Shown: positions 12,641-24,339 of the stretch, in pieces
Layout of the letters: every line of letters begins with the position of its first letter
Position numbering within the stretch: the first letter of the stretch is position 1
Source: Aquarana catesbeiana
Taxonomy: Eukaryota > Chordata > Amphibia > Anura > Ranidae
Assembly (NCBI RefSeq): GCF_042186555.1
Contig: NC_133324.1
Location: 4,557,558 to 4,621,557 of the forward strand
Length of the DNA: 64,000 nucleotides
Reading direction: 5' to 3'
The notes under the pieces: generated by a model
What the model saw: only the letters and a program-made list of their open reading frames with translations
Told to the model about the DNA's origin: nothing
Databases searched by the model: none
Made by a program: the position numbers and the translations under genes

Positions 12641-14720
12641 CTTCGATCTTTCTTCTCTACCAGGTAGCTTCCATGTATCCTTCTCCATCTTCATGCTGTA
12701 TCTCCATCTTCCTACCCTACATGTATCTTCCAGGTATACTTCTCTACCTTCATTCTGTAGCTCCACCTTCTGTCTTCCTTCTCCACCAGGTATCTTCCAT
12801 ATATCCTTCTTCATCTTCATTCTGTATCTCCATCTTCCTTCTCCACCATGTATCTTCCATGTATCCTTCTCCAGCTTCATTCTGTATCTCCACCTTCCAT
12901 CTTCCTTCTCCACATGTATCTTCCACCTATTCTTCTCCACCTTCATTCTGTAGCTCCACCTTCCGTCTTCCTTCTCCACCAGGTATCTTTCATATATTCT
13001 TCTTCATCTTCACTCTGTATCTCCATCTTCCATCTTCCTTCTCCACCATGTATCTTCCATGTATCCTTCTCCACCTTCATTCTGTATTTCCATCTTCCTT
13101 CTCTGCCATGTATCTTCCATGTATCCTTCTCCACCCTAATTCTGTATCTCCATCTTCTTTCGCCACCATGTATCTTCCATATATCCTTCTCCACCTTCAT
13201 TCTGTAGCTCCACCTTCCATCTTCCTTCTCCACCAGGTATCTTCCATATATTCTTCTTTATCTTCATTCTGTATCTCCATCTTCCATCTTCCTTCTCCAC
13301 CATGTATTTTTCATGTATCCTTCTCCACCTTCATTCTGTATCTCCACCTTCCATCTTCCTTCTCCACCAGGTATTTTTCATGTATCCTTCTCCATCTTCA
13401 TTCTGTATCTCCATCTTCCTTCCCTACATGTATCTTCCACGTGTACTTCTACACGTTCATTCTGTAGCTCCACCTTCTGTCTTTCTTCTCCACCAGGTAT
13501 CTTCCATATATCCTTCTTCATCTTCATTCTGTATCTCCATCTTCCTTCTCCACCATGTATCTTCCATGTATCCTTCTCCAGCTTCATTCTGTATCTCCAC
13601 CTTCCATCTTCCTTCTCCATGTGTATCTTCCACCTATCCTTCTCCACCCTCATTCTGTAGCTCCACCTTCCGTCTTCCTTCTAGACCAGAAATCTTCCAT
13701 ATATTCTTCTTCATCTTCACTCTGTATCTCCATCTTCCATCTTCCTTCTCCACCATGTATCTTCCATTTATCCTTCTCCACCTTCATTCTGTATCTCCAT
13801 CTTCCTTCTCTGCCATGTATCTTCCATGTATCCTTCTCCACCCTAATTCTGTATCTCCATCTTCCTTCTCCACCATGTATCTTCCATATATCCTTCTCCA
13901 TCCTAATTCTGTATCTCCACCTTCCATCTTCCTTCTCTGTCATGTATCTTTCATATATCCTTTTCCACCCCAATTCTGTATCTCCATCTTCCTTCGCCGC
14001 CATGTATCTTCCATATATCCTTCTCCACCTTCATTCTGTAGCTCCACCTTCCATCTTCATTCTCCACCAGGTATCTTCCATATATTCTTCTTCATCTTCA
14101 TTCTGTATCTCCACCTTCCATCTTCCTTCTCCACCATGAATCTTCCATGTATCTTTCTCCACCTTCATTCTGTATCTCCACCTTCCGTCTTCCTTCTCCA
14201 CTATGTATCTTCCATGTATCCTTCTCCATCTTCATTCTGTATCTCCACCTTCCATATTCCTTCTCCACCAAGTATCTTCCATGTATCCTTCTCCACCTTC
14301 ATTCTGTATCTCCATCTTCCTTCTCCACCATGTATCTTCGATGTAAGCTTCTCCATCTTCATTCTGTATCTCCATATTCCTTCTCCACCAGGTATCTTCC
14401 ATATATTCTGCCTTCTCCACCATGTATCTTCCATATCTCCTTCTCCATCCTAATTCTGTATCTCCACCTGGTATCTTCCATATATTCCTCTTCATCTTAA
14501 TTCTGTATTTCCACTTTCCATCTTCCTTCTCCACCATGTATCTTCAATGTATCCTTCTCCATCTTCATTTTGTATCTCCATCTTGCTTCTCCACCATGTA
14601 TCTTCCATATATCCTTCTCCATCCTAATTCTGTATCTCCACCTTCCATCCTCCTTCTCCACCATGTATCTTCCATGTATCTTTCTCCACCTTAATTCTGT
14701 ATCTCCACCTTCCATCTTCA
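12641..14720. repeat. Pyrimidine-rich minisatellite, 60-67-bp units, about 32 copies
   Basis: Units of CCTTCTCCACCATGTATCTT, CCATGTATCCTTCTCCACCT, TCATTCTGTATCTCCACCTT, CCATCTT with shorter forms. A higher-order period of about 700 bp is visible: a run near 12700-13300 recurs near 13400-14050 with the same variant order. Strongly strand-asymmetric, with C/T on the + strand. Confidence 0.95.
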
Positions 14721-15222
14721 TCCCCTTGTCTTTACCTGCTCTCTCTCAATCATCTCTCCCTATTCTTCTCTCTTATCTGCCTGTCCTCCGTCCCACGTTG
14801 TTGCTTGTCCTCCGTCCCTCGTCACTGCCTGTCCTAATTGCCTCTTCTGACTTCATGTCTTTTGAGAGGAATAGAGGTAATGGTTTTTCTCTGAGATCTG
14901 CATCTGGTGTGAAGACTGCAATCCTCTGCCTGATGGTAGTGTAATTAATGGTCACATATTTGGTAGGCAATATGTACTGCTAAACCTGATAAAATGTAAA
15001 TTTACATTGTCTGGTAATTAGTGGAGGGCGTTTTTTACCCAGATCCTGCCACATTACAGCTAAATGAGGTCTAAGATGGACGCTCCTTGCCCCCTATACA
15101 GACATCATAGGCTATAATGTTCTCTTCAGATTTATTTAGAGGGTAGTGAGGAGCTCCTTATCTCATTTCTCATAAGGTTGATAAGATAGGTTCTGGTCAC
15201 TAACCTGTGTCTGTGTCTGCAG
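14721..15222. other. Unique sequence upstream of first coding exon
   Basis: No repeat and no gene seen. It ends in a CTGTGTCTGTGTCTGCAG acceptor, so it is probably intronic and the transcript starts further upstream. Confidence 0.55.
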
Positions 15223-15247
15223 TTCCGGGGTCCGCAGTTCCGGTATC

Positions 15248-15548
15248 ATGTCTGATTTATCGGCCAGTCTATGGGTGCTCTGCACATTATCAGCAATAGT
15301 TCCAGGATGGACACAACAGACAACGCCACCCACCAGCCACTCAAATCCAAACAGTGGCCTCAAATTCCGCCTGGCTGGATTTCCTCGCAAACACAATGAA
15401 GGTCGGATAGAAGTCTTCTATAACCAGGAATGGGGTACAATATGTGATGATGACTTCACCATGGAGAATGCCCATATCCTCTGCCGCCATCTTGGATTTA
15501 CAGAAGCTACGGGTTGGACGCACAGTGCCAAGTATGGGAAAGGAATAG
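15248..15548 (+). CDS. loxl3: LOXL3 coding exon 1: signal peptide and first half of SRCR1
   Basis: Encodes residues 1-100 plus one base. The ATG at 15248 opens a hydrophobic stretch (LWVLCTLSAIVPGW) typical of a signal peptide, followed by a short Ser/Thr/Pro-rich linker. SRCR1 begins near residue 40 (FRLAGFPRK) and has the WGTICDDDF and HILCRHLGF blocks with their two cysteines. The donor is GGAATAG|GTAAGA. The exon probably starts at 15223 after a TGTCTGCAG acceptor, leaving 25 bases of 5' UTR; a second AG at 15236-15237 is an alternative. I chose this ATG because a signal peptide follows directly and the SRCR1 distance matches the human protein. Confidence 0.93.
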
Positions 15549-15754
15549 GTAAGACCTTTTCTAATAATAATGCTATAGCCATAAAGGGGAGAGCTTGACC
15601 CAGCCAACATAGGTTTAGTATATTTATTTGTCATCAGTGTAGCATGGCTCCCCTTCTAAGTGTGTGAGCACCAATCCAGGGAAATAGCCCCTGACTACAA
15701 AACAGTCACAGAACAGGCTAACATGTTTCAGCCCAAACCCCATCCTTCTTTTCT

Positions 15755-16265
15755 ACATATCACATGACAAGGGATGGTGCTTCCTTCTACACATCACATG
15801 ACAAGTGACGGCCTTCTCTGCTACATATCACATGACAAGTTATGGCCTTCTCTTCTACATATCACATGACAAGTGACGGCCTTCTCTGCTACATATCCTA
15901 TGACAAGTGATGGCCTTCTCTGCTACATATCACATGACAAGTGATGGCCTTCTCTTCTACATATCACATGACAAGGGATGGCCTTCTCTTCTAAATATCA
16001 CATGACAAGGGACGGCCTTCTCTGCTACATATCATATGACAAGGGATGGCCTTCTCTGCTACATATCACATGACAAGTGACGGCCTTCTCTGCTACATAT
16101 AACATGACAAGAAATGGCCTTCTCTTCTAAATATCACATGACAAGGGATGGCCTTCTTTTCTACATATCACATGACAAGGGACGGCCTTCTACATATCAC
16201 ATGGCAAGGGATGGCCTTCTACATATCACATGGCAAGGGACGGCCTTCTCTTCTACATATCATAT
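15755..16265. repeat. Minisatellite, about 34-bp unit, about 15 copies (intron 1)
   Basis: Unit CTACATATCACATGACAAGG, GATGGCCTTCTCTT with GGGATGG/GTGACGG variants. Confidence 0.94.
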
Positions 16266-16339
16266 GTACAGAGAAGCTCACTCTCCAGCAGTCATGAGAC
16301 ATTGATATTTCTCATACTGTAGTATTTGTGTAATACTAT

Positions 16340-16680
16340 GTACAGTGTGGACCTCTGTGGAGGACTTGATGGAGGCCTCTGGTGGGCTCTGTAGGGTGTA
16401 TAATTCTCCTGTATGGTAATAACACTCCTTTATGGGGGTCTCTGGTGGGACCTGTAGGGTGTATGGATTTCCTGTATGATAATAATACTCTTTTTGGCAG
16501 TCTCTGATGGGTTATGTAGGGTGTATGAACCTCCTGTGTGGTAATAACAATCCTTTATGGAGGACTCTGGTGGGTTCTGTAGAGTGTATGAATCTCCTGT
16601 GTGGTAATAACAATCCTTTATAGAGGTCTCTGGTGGGTTCTGCAGGGTTTATGAATCTCCTGTATGGTAATAACATTGTC
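16340..16680. repeat. Degenerate tandem repeat, about 62-bp unit, about 5 copies (intron 1)
   Basis: Units around TGTAGGGTGTATGAATCTCC, TGTGTGGTAATAACAATCCT and TTATGGAGGTCTCTGGTGGG. It runs right up to the exon 2 acceptor, so the array forms the upstream flank of the splice site. Confidence 0.85.
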
Positions 16681-16693
16681 TGTTTTCTGGAAG

Positions 16694-16857
16694 GACGAAT
16701 CTGGCTGGATAATGTCATCTGCTCTGGAAGTGAGAAGAGTATTGCAGACTGTACTTCCCGGGGATGGGGAAGCACTGATTGCACCCATGAGGAAGATGCC
16801 GGAGTCATCTGCAAGGATGAAAGGATTCCAGGATATGTCGAGCCCAACACTATTGAG
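16694..16857 (+). CDS. loxl3: LOXL3 coding exon 2: second half of SRCR1
   Basis: Residues 101-155. The exon enters in phase 1 (G|GA gives Gly, then RIWLDNVICSG) and leaves in phase 0 at ATTGAG|GTAAGA. It carries the cysteines of the second half of SRCR1 (CSG, C in IADCTSRGW, CTHEEDAGVIC). The ending VICKDERIPGY is close to the human LOXL3 linker before SRCR2. The acceptor is TTTTCTGGAAG. The upstream intron holds two minisatellite arrays. Confidence 0.95.
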
Positions 16858-16914
16858 GTAAGAAACAGAGACAAATCACCATCTACCCTCACCGGGGGTT
16901 GTCAATATGGTGAC

Positions 16915-17225
16915 AGAGGGTAACTATGACACATGACATGTGCTCCTCCCACTGAAGGGTGACACAGACATTGGCTAACTATGAGACCTGACGCGGGTTC
17001 CTGCCATTGAGGGATGAGACATACAGAGGGCAGTTATGAGATTTGACATATGCCCCTCCCATTGATAGGTGAGACAGACAGAGTGTAACTATGAGACATG
17101 ACATAAGCTCCTTCCATTGAAGGGTGACACAAATAGCAGCTATTACACCTCTAATATGCCCCTCCTATAGTGGGGCGACAGATATAGAAGACCTGGCATA
17201 TCTTGTAGGGTGAGGCCCATACAAG
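16915..17225. repeat. Degenerate tandem repeat, about 60-bp unit, about 5 copies (intron 2)
   Basis: Units around AACTATGAGACATGACATGT, GCTCCTCCCATTGAAGGGTG and ACACAGACA. It fills most of the 408-bp intron. Confidence 0.8.
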
Positions 17226-17265
17226 GTGACATGTAGCATATGAAGGTGACCCTGTTATGTTGCAG

Positions 17266-17477
17266 ACAGAGCAGAGACAGTTGGAAGAGGTGCGTCTGAG
17301 GCCGGTGATCACAAGTGCCAAGAACAGACTTCCCATCCATGAGGGGATACTGGAGATCAAATACCGGGACACCTGGGAACAGGTGTGTGATGTGGGCTGG
17401 ACTCCGGCAAATAGTCTCGTAGTCTGTGGAATGCTGGGCTTCCCATCCGAGAAGAAATTCAACAAAAACTTCTACAA
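17266..17477 (+). CDS. loxl3: LOXL3 coding exon 3: first half of SRCR2
   Basis: Residues 156-225 plus two bases. Acceptor TATGTTGCAG, donor TTCTACAA|GTAAGA, leaving in phase 2. It encodes a linker (EEVRLRPVI) and the first half of SRCR2: HEGILEIKY, WEQVCDVGW, NSLVVCGMLGFPSEKK and ending NKNFYK. The split codon AA is completed by the next exon used: G of exon 4 gives Lys, as does A of mini-exon M1. The following intron is about 30.7 kb and contains four phase-2 mini-exons that could extend the protein at exactly this point. Confidence 0.95.
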
Positions 17478-17689
17478 GTAAGATCTACATGAGTGATGGA
17501 GGCTTAGTAGAGGGAGAAGAGAGGACCAAGATCAGATATCTAGTCCTAGTTTGGGTGGAGGTGTCTAATATCAATGTATGTGCCATAGTTCCCATCCTAG
17601 TATAACAGAAGAAGAGGGGATGATGGGGAATGTGATCCTAGACATCTTCATTGTCTGAGGTGCTAAGTGATACAGAATAGGGGTACATG

Positions 17690-18090
17690 GGCGAGGTCCA
17701 TGGGGAGGTCACAGAGATGTGAAATCTGGATAGACAGAGGTGAGGAGGTCACAGTGATGGAGGATCTGGATGTATAGAGATGGGAAGGTCATAGAGATGG
17801 GGGGGTCATAAAGATGGTGGATCTGGAGATGGGAGAGGTCATACATAAGGGGATCTAGATAGATGGAGATGGGGGAGGTCATAAAGATGGTGGATCTGGA
17901 GAGATGGAGATGGGAGAGGTCATAGATAAGGGGATCTAGATAGATGGAGATGGGGTAGGTCACAGAGATTGAGGATCTGGATAGACAGAGATGGGGAGGT
18001 CACAGAGATGTTGGATCTGGAAAGATAAGGATGGGGGAGGTCACTAAGATTTGAGATGAGAATTGGAGGTGGGGGTGAGGTTACAAAGAT
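17690..18090. repeat. Degenerate purine-rich tandem repeat, about 40-bp unit
   Basis: Units around GAGATGGGGGAGGTCATAAA and GATGGTGGATCTGGATAGAT. 18091-19240 after it is single-copy intron with no gene seen. Confidence 0.8.
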
Positions 18091-19240
18091 AATTGAAGTG
18101 GAGAAACAGAGGTGATGACATTGTGTGTTTGACGTTTCGTGATTTGCTATGTGGAGAAGATGGAAATCACTCAGATTTTGTGTTCAGAGAGGTGGAACCC
18201 CGGAAGAGTAAATCTGCTGAGGGGTGAAGATGCTGTTACTAGTCTAATAACATGAATAAGAGTCCAGCGCTCTTCTCCAAGTCTATGAAATGTGGGCGAG
18301 GCTCTTCCTCGCTCTTCTGGGTATCATTTTTGTTTGATTGGACATTTGCAGGATTCTGGTTGATAGCAGATTGTAGCTGTTTGTTGTGTCACTCCTATAG
18401 ATCACCCATCTGATTCCAATGAGGGGGTTTCCTTCTATGGTCTTCTGGGTCTAATTGTACAAACACTGCATTGTGTGTGACCCTTCCGGGTCTGATTGTG
18501 GTGTTTTTGGTGTGACTATGTGTTGAAGTTTTAGGTCCTGTAAGTAACCCACTGCTGATAGTTGGCGGTAATTGCTATAAAAGCCTAAACGTTATTTCCT
18601 CCAGAGTATGTCAAGGCAAAAAAAACAAAAACATCTTTAGTTCATCTCTGGAATACACAGACATTTTATCCATCCAAACATAATACAAGTACGGAAAATA
18701 ACTGTTGATGTTCCAGAACTACAGTGAGACCCTACCCTCCTCTACCGCTGGATTCCTAAGCACATGGTGTAAGCCCTGCCTACTTCATTTCTGATGCATT
18801 ACAAAGAACACAGAACCCCCCAACCTGGCAGGATCAACAGGTATTTTTTGTACCTCTTGAACAAATATAATAAAACACATTCAATGGAACATTTAGTAGA
18901 CCAGAAGGTAGCAGATACCAGAAGTTCATTGTTGGAGCCTACATAGACTTTCAGTAACAAATACACCTGCTCAGTGCACTGCAGATATTCTTATGTGGTT
19001 TGCTGGCATAGCTGGTGTGTATTTCTGCTTTCCTCCTGGTTATCCCTGGTTTGTTTGTTCTGTAGGCCATCCCTGGCTGCCTCTCCAATGGGTTTTCTGG
19101 ACTGACTCGCTTTGTTTTCTCCTTCAGGACTTTCTGCCATGGAGTAGTTGGGAAAATCTAGTGTTGCCACGACAGTCTTTGCTGATCACAGTATGAATTC
19201 TGTATTTATTAGAAATGTGCTGTATTACTGCACGCCTGAT

Positions 19241-19446
19241 CTAGAAGAGACAAGAGCGGGGGTGTAGTGGACACCTACACATGTTCAGACCTCATCTGAG
19301 TCCTATCTGGATTAGATGAAGAGGGAGTTTTCTAAAGGACTAGTGAACACCCAACACAAGATCCAGAACCTCATCTGAGCCTTAGCTAGAGTAGAAGGGG
19401 AGGGGAGTTTTGAAGGACTGGTGGACACCTAACACAGGCTCTAGAG
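19241..19446. repeat. Start of degenerate repeat, about 80-bp unit, first arm
   Basis: Units with GGACTAGTGGACACCTAGCA and CAAGCTCCAGACCTCATCTG. The array is split by the hAT insertion at 19447-20260 and continues to about 20800. Confidence 0.8.
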
Positions 19447-20260
19447 CAGTGGTTCTCAACCTTTCTAGTACCGTGACCCCTTGATAAAATGTCCCAAGTC
19501 GTGGGGACCCCTAACAGTAAAATTATTTTCGTAGCGTGGGTTGTCAGCACCCAAGGCAAGACAAGAAATTTGCGCCCCTAACCCATGGATATTTAGCGCT
19601 CCCTAAGTCCCTTCCACTCTTACAGTATTAAAACCCCTTATGATACATTTTAGGATGTACCATTCTCTTTGTTCTCCTTTCTTTCTATTTTATCTCTCTC
19701 TATCCTTATTTCTTTTATTTTTTCTCTCCCTTTTTCTTTGTTCCTCTCCCTCCTTTTCTCTCTCTTCCACGTATTCTCTATTTTTACTCCTTGGTGGGGG
19801 GAATGGGATGAGTGGCAGTGCCTGGGGGGAGTTCTGTTTAGCCAACTTGGGTACTCTTGATCAAGGTCATCTGCTGATCTAAGAACTGTAGTGGAGACTT
19901 TTAATGGCAACTCTAATCACAGGTAGTGTTACTCACTGTGTCTCCAGCTCTGTGGTGTCTCACAGCAGTGACACCTATGCCGAAATCAGGAGATAGGGTC
20001 TCCTACAGCCTCTCCCACTTCACATTCCTCACCAGTCAACTGACCTCTAGTCTCTGCCCCCCAGCCATGCTGTGACCTGAATGAGTGGCTGGGAAGAGGC
20101 TGAGTGGGCGGCCACGGGCTCCAGAAACAGCCCAGTTGGGCGGCCGCGAAAAGGCTGGGAGAGCGGTGCAGGCTTCGGGAACAGCCCAGGATTCGGTGAC
20201 CCCTGGCAAATCGTCATTCGACCCCTGAGGGGGTCCCGACCCCCAGGTTGAGAACCACTG
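19447..20260. mobile_element. Non-autonomous hAT (Charlie-like) element, 814 bp
   Basis: Terminal inverted repeats CAGTGGTTCTCAACC and GGTTGAGAACCACTG are perfect over 15 bp, flanked by the exact 8-bp duplication CTCTAGAG (19439-19446 and 20261-20268). No transposase was found; the interior has a T/C-rich stretch (19665-19790). Inserted into a minisatellite unit. Confidence 0.93.
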
Positions 20261-20800
20261 CTCTAGAGCATCATGTGAACCTAATCTAGAGTAGACAAGC
20301 AGGGGGTTCTCAGATCTAGTGGACACTGAGCACAAGTCCCAGACCCTCATCTGAGTCTTATCTGGAGTAGACGGGGGAGGGGGTTCTCTAAATGCCTAGT
20401 GGACACCTAGCACAAGCTCTAGAACCTCATCTGAGTTATATATGGATTAGAAGGGAGAGGGTTCTTTGGTGAGGTTTGGAGCTTGTGTTAGGTGTCCACT
20501 AGTTCTTCAGAGGAGTAGACAGGTAGGGGGGTTCTCTGAAGGACTAGTGGATACCAAGCACAAGCTCTAGGCTTCATCTTATCTGGAGCAGATGTGGGAG
20601 GGGAGTTCTTTGAAGGACTAGTGGACACCTAGCACAAGCTCCAGACCTAATGTTATCTGGAGTAGACGATGGAGCCGGTTCTTTGAAGGACTTATGGGCA
20701 CCTAGCACAAGATCATGCCTCATCTAAATCTTATCTGGAGTATATGGGGGAAGGGGGTTCTTTAACTAGTGGACACCTAGGACAAGCTCCAGGCCGATGT
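20261..20800. repeat. Degenerate repeat, about 80-bp unit, first arm (continued)
   Basis: Continues the unit with GAAGGACTAGTGGACACCTA, GCACAAGCTCCAGACCTCAT and CTGAGTCTTATCTGGAGTAG. It ends about 45 bases before mini-exon M1. Confidence 0.85.
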
Positions 20801-21744
20801 GTCTTCTAGTGTCTTACATGTTTCTCATTCTCACGTTTTTTCAGAGAAGTAAAAACATCGGCCAACAAAAAACGTTCCACCAAGGTGACAAGCGCAGCCC
20901 GCAGGTAACGGCGCAGTTTATTTAGGGACAGAGACTAAATAAACTCCCCGTGTTCTGGACTAACAGTCCTAATATCTCCTAACGTCTCAATTCACCCCAA
21001 AACTGGTAATCTTGTGTCCAAAACGCTTCTCTAACATGGAAATTCCATCACTTTCTACACACTAATCTCACTGTATGGATTCTATAGGTGAGATCCATAA
21101 AACTGCGTCTGCTGGCCCCACATTTCAGGGTTGCTCCCATTATGGAGGAATCTGTCCCTGAAATGATGGTGGCCTTTATAGGGATTGTGTCAGGCAGAGT
21201 TCATGGTGAGGAGTTCAGTGCCAGCAGTGAATGGGAAGTAGACGGGCAGGGTGTGGCCACATGGCCTCCTGTGGTCTCTTCTGTCCATCTCAGCTTCTGT
21301 ACCCCGAGAAATCCTCACCAGTACCCCCCATACAGTCCATCATGGGACCAATTTATCAGTATGATTGTCTTTGGGATTGGGCGGAGCCTGGGAGAAGATG
21401 CTTTTCATGACACCGTTCCACCCTCTTGTCTGGATTTTGGCTCCTCGCATTTCCTCTCCCCTTCTTCTGTTACATTATAATATCAGCATCATGTTACCTG
21501 AGGCTAGAGCATCTCCACTCACATTCTATTGGTTGGCGTCTCTCAGTGATTGGCTCCTAGCACTTCGCCTAGCACTCCAGCCCAACCTCCACCCCCCACC
21601 ATGTTACTTCCATAGCTTCTACTACATTGTTGTATTGCTAGTGGTAGATTGGTCAGGAAATGAGCCCAGTCATTGACAGGGAAGACTAGGAAGATATGAA
21701 TTTTACAGACACTGCTGAGTAAAACTCATAACTGCTCTTCTCAT
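20780..21744. repeat. Segmental duplication arm 1 (contains mini-exon M1)
   Basis: Matches 25730-26400 with high identity, including the M1/M2 exon, its downstream hairpin and 21080-21290 (AGATCCATA...GTGTCAGGCA...CCAGCAGTGAATGGG). Arm 1 continues past the hAT insertion into 24119-24330, which pairs with about 26450-26620. Confidence 0.88.
20845..20904 (+). CDS. Candidate LOXL3 alternative mini-exon M1 (lysine-rich, 60 nt)
   Basis: Seen: a pyrimidine-rich acceptor (ACGTTTTTTCAG), 60 bases, and donor CGCAG|GTAACG. Entered in phase 2 from exon 3 it is fully open and encodes 20 codons with five Lys and two Arg (starting KEVKTSANKK), leaving in phase 2 so that any later phase-2 exon or exon 4 continues the frame. 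It lies in one arm of a segmental duplication whose other arm holds M2. A perfect 11-bp inverted repeat (20915-20925 with 20935-20945) starts 11 bases after the exon. Inference: a cassette exon inserting into a loop of SRCR2. I do not recall such an insert in human LOXL3. RNA support is unknown. Confidence 0.62.
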
Positions 21745-24110
21745 TAGACGTGCGTTTTGTTTTGTATGAATCGAAAATTCGTACGAATTTCCGAAAACTT
21801 GTTCATTCGGAAGCATCCAAAATACGATTTTCTATGCTTCCGAATTGTATACGAAATACGAAATTTCGTTGACTTTTTCGGATCCAAATTCCGTTACAAC
21901 GGAAACGTGACTGGTGTTTTGTTTGTTTGGTGTTTTGTTGACCAATCAGAGGTTTTCTTCTGTTGCTGAGTGGGGGTTGGGAAAATTATCTTTTTTAATA
22001 TGGGAGTGGGAGAGGTACTGGTAGTCGATGAGAAATTCAGAATAGGACAAAATAAGAATGTTCGTTAATATTGTTTTATTATTGTCATAATAATTACGAT
22101 TATTTGTTATGTTGAAGTTAAAAACCCAGGAAGTCATCACGGCACAGGGATGGTGGGGGCCCCTCATAATGAGCACAGAGATGGTGGGAGCCCCTCATAA
22201 TGAGCACAGGGATGGTGGGGGCCCCTCATAATGAGCACAGGGATGGGGGGAGCCCCTCATAATGACCACAGCACAGGGATGGGGGGAGCCCCTCATAATG
22301 AGCACAGCACAGGGATGGTGGGAGCCCCTCATAATGAGCACAGGGATGGTGGGAGCCCCTCATAATGAGCACAGGGATGGTGAGAGCCCCTCATAATGAG
22401 CACAGGGATGGTGGGAGCCCCTCATAATGACCACAGCACAGGGATGGGGGGAGCCCCTCATAATGAGCACAGGGATGGTGGGAGCCCCTCATAATGAGCA
22501 CAGGGATGGGGGGAGCCCCTCATAATGAGCACAGGGATGGTGGGAGCCCCTCATAATGAGCACAGGGATGGTGGGAGCCCCTCATAATGAGCACAGCACA
22601 GGGATGGTGGGAGCCCCTCATAATGAGCACAGCACAGGGATGGGGGGAGCCCCTCATAATGAGCACAGGGATGGGGGGAGCCCCTCATAATGACCACAGG
22701 GATGGTGGGAGCCCCTCATAATGAGCACAGGGATGGTGGGAGCCCCTCATAATGACCACAGCACAGGGATGGTGGGAGCCCCTCATAATGACCACAGCAC
22801 AGGGATGGGGGGAGCCCCTCATAATGAGCACAGCACAGGGATGGGGGGAGCCCCTCATAATGAGCACAATACAGGGATGGTGGGAGCCCCTCATAATGAG
22901 CACAGGGATGGTGGGAGCCCCTCATAATGAGCACAGGGATGGTGGGAGCCCCTCATAATGAGCACAGCACAGGGATGGTGGGAGCCCCTCATAATGAGCA
23001 CAGCACAGGGATGGTGGAAGCCCCTCATAATGAGCACAGGACAGGGATGGGGGGAGCCCCTCATAATGAGCACAGCACAGGGATGGGGGGAGCCCCTCAT
23101 AATGAGCACAGGACAGGGATGGGGGGAGCCCCTCATAATGAGCACAGGGATGGGGGGACCCCTCATAATGAGCACAGCACAGGGATGGTGGGGGCCCCTC
23201 ATAATGAGCACAGCACAGGGATGGTGGGAGCCCCTCATAATGAGCACAGCACAGGGATGGTGGGAGCCCCTCATAATGAGCACAGCACAGGGATGGTGGG
23301 AGCCCCTCATAATGAGCACAGGGATGGTGGGAGCCCCTCATAATGAGCACAGCACAGGGATGGTGGGAGCCCCTCATAATGAGCACAGCACAGGGATGGT
23401 GGGAGCCCCTCATAATGAGCACAGCACAGGGATGGTGGGAGCCCCTCATAATGAGCACAGCACAGGGATGGTGGGGGCCCCTCATAATGAGCACAGCACA
23501 GGGATTGTGGGAGCCCCTCATAATGAGCACAGCACAGGGATGGTGGGAGCCCCTCATAATGAGCACAGCACAGGGATGGTGGGAGCCCCTCATAATGAGC
23601 ACAGCACAGGGATGGTGGGAGCCCCTCATAATGAGCACAGCACAGGGATGGTGGGAGCCCCTCATAATGAGCACAGCACAGGGATGGTGGGAGCCCCTCA
23701 TAATGAGCACAGCACAGGGATGGTGGGGGCCCCTCATAATGAGCACAGCACAGGGATTGTGGGAGCCCCTCATAATGAGCACAGCACAGGGATGGTGGGA
23801 GCCCCTCATAATGAGCACAGCACAGGGATGGTGGGAGCCCCTCATAATGAGCACAGCACAGGGATGGTGGGAGCCCCTCATAATGAGCATAATGAGTCCG
23901 ACGACTGCCATATTGAGAAAGGTATTTTTTGCTTTTTAAATTCATCATAACGAACGTTCGTAATTGTTATGAAAAGTTAACGAACCTAACGAAAATTCGT
24001 ATTTCGTACGAATCCAAATTAGATTTCGGACACGAATTACGAAATACGAATTAACGGCTAATGCGAAATGGAACGGAACTAAACGAATTTATTGACGGCG
24101 CACATGTCTA
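21745..24110. mobile_element. hAT-like non-autonomous element carrying a minisatellite (2366 bp)
   Basis: Ends TAGACGTGCG and CGCACATGTCTA are imperfect inverted repeats, flanked by the exact 8-bp duplication CTTCTCAT (21737-21744 and 24111-24118). Subterminal regions are rich in TTCG/CGAA inverted motifs. No transposase. It inserted into duplication arm 1, since arm 2 lacks it. Confidence 0.85.
22140..23890. repeat. Minisatellite inside the hAT element, 31- and 37-bp units, about 50 copies
   Basis: Core GGGATGGTGGGAGCCCCTCA then TAATGAGCACA, with or without an extra GCACA. The proximal half mixes unit lengths; the distal half (from about 23340) is regular 37-bp units in a repeating pattern. 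Long open frames on both strands are artefacts. Confidence 0.96.
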
Positions 24111-24339
24111 CTTCTCATAGAAACTTTAAGAAAATACATTTTGAAAACTTTGCCTACTTAACCCCAAAACCTGGCTGGCAGGGAAGTCTGTTATCTGTAA
24201 TGCTCCTATCTCTGGACATTATACCATGATCTCCTATTATATGGAACTCTCCTATTATGTGGTGATCTCTCTATACTGTATGATGGTCTCTGGGTGTTAT
24301 ACGGAAACCTCTGTATATTAAACTTTCATCCCTGGATCA

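Noticed and set aside
14721..15222. Promoter of LOXL3 directly upstream of the ATG
   Set aside because: The ATG exon begins with a splice acceptor, so transcription starts elsewhere; no CpG-rich or TATA region was convincing.
18613..18650. Lysine-rich stretch after TTTCCTCCAG
   Set aside because: It looks like a mini-exon start but there is no GT donor in a suitable place and no downstream inverted repeat.
22891..23950. 330-codon frames on both strands
   Set aside because: Minisatellite inside the hAT element; period artefact.
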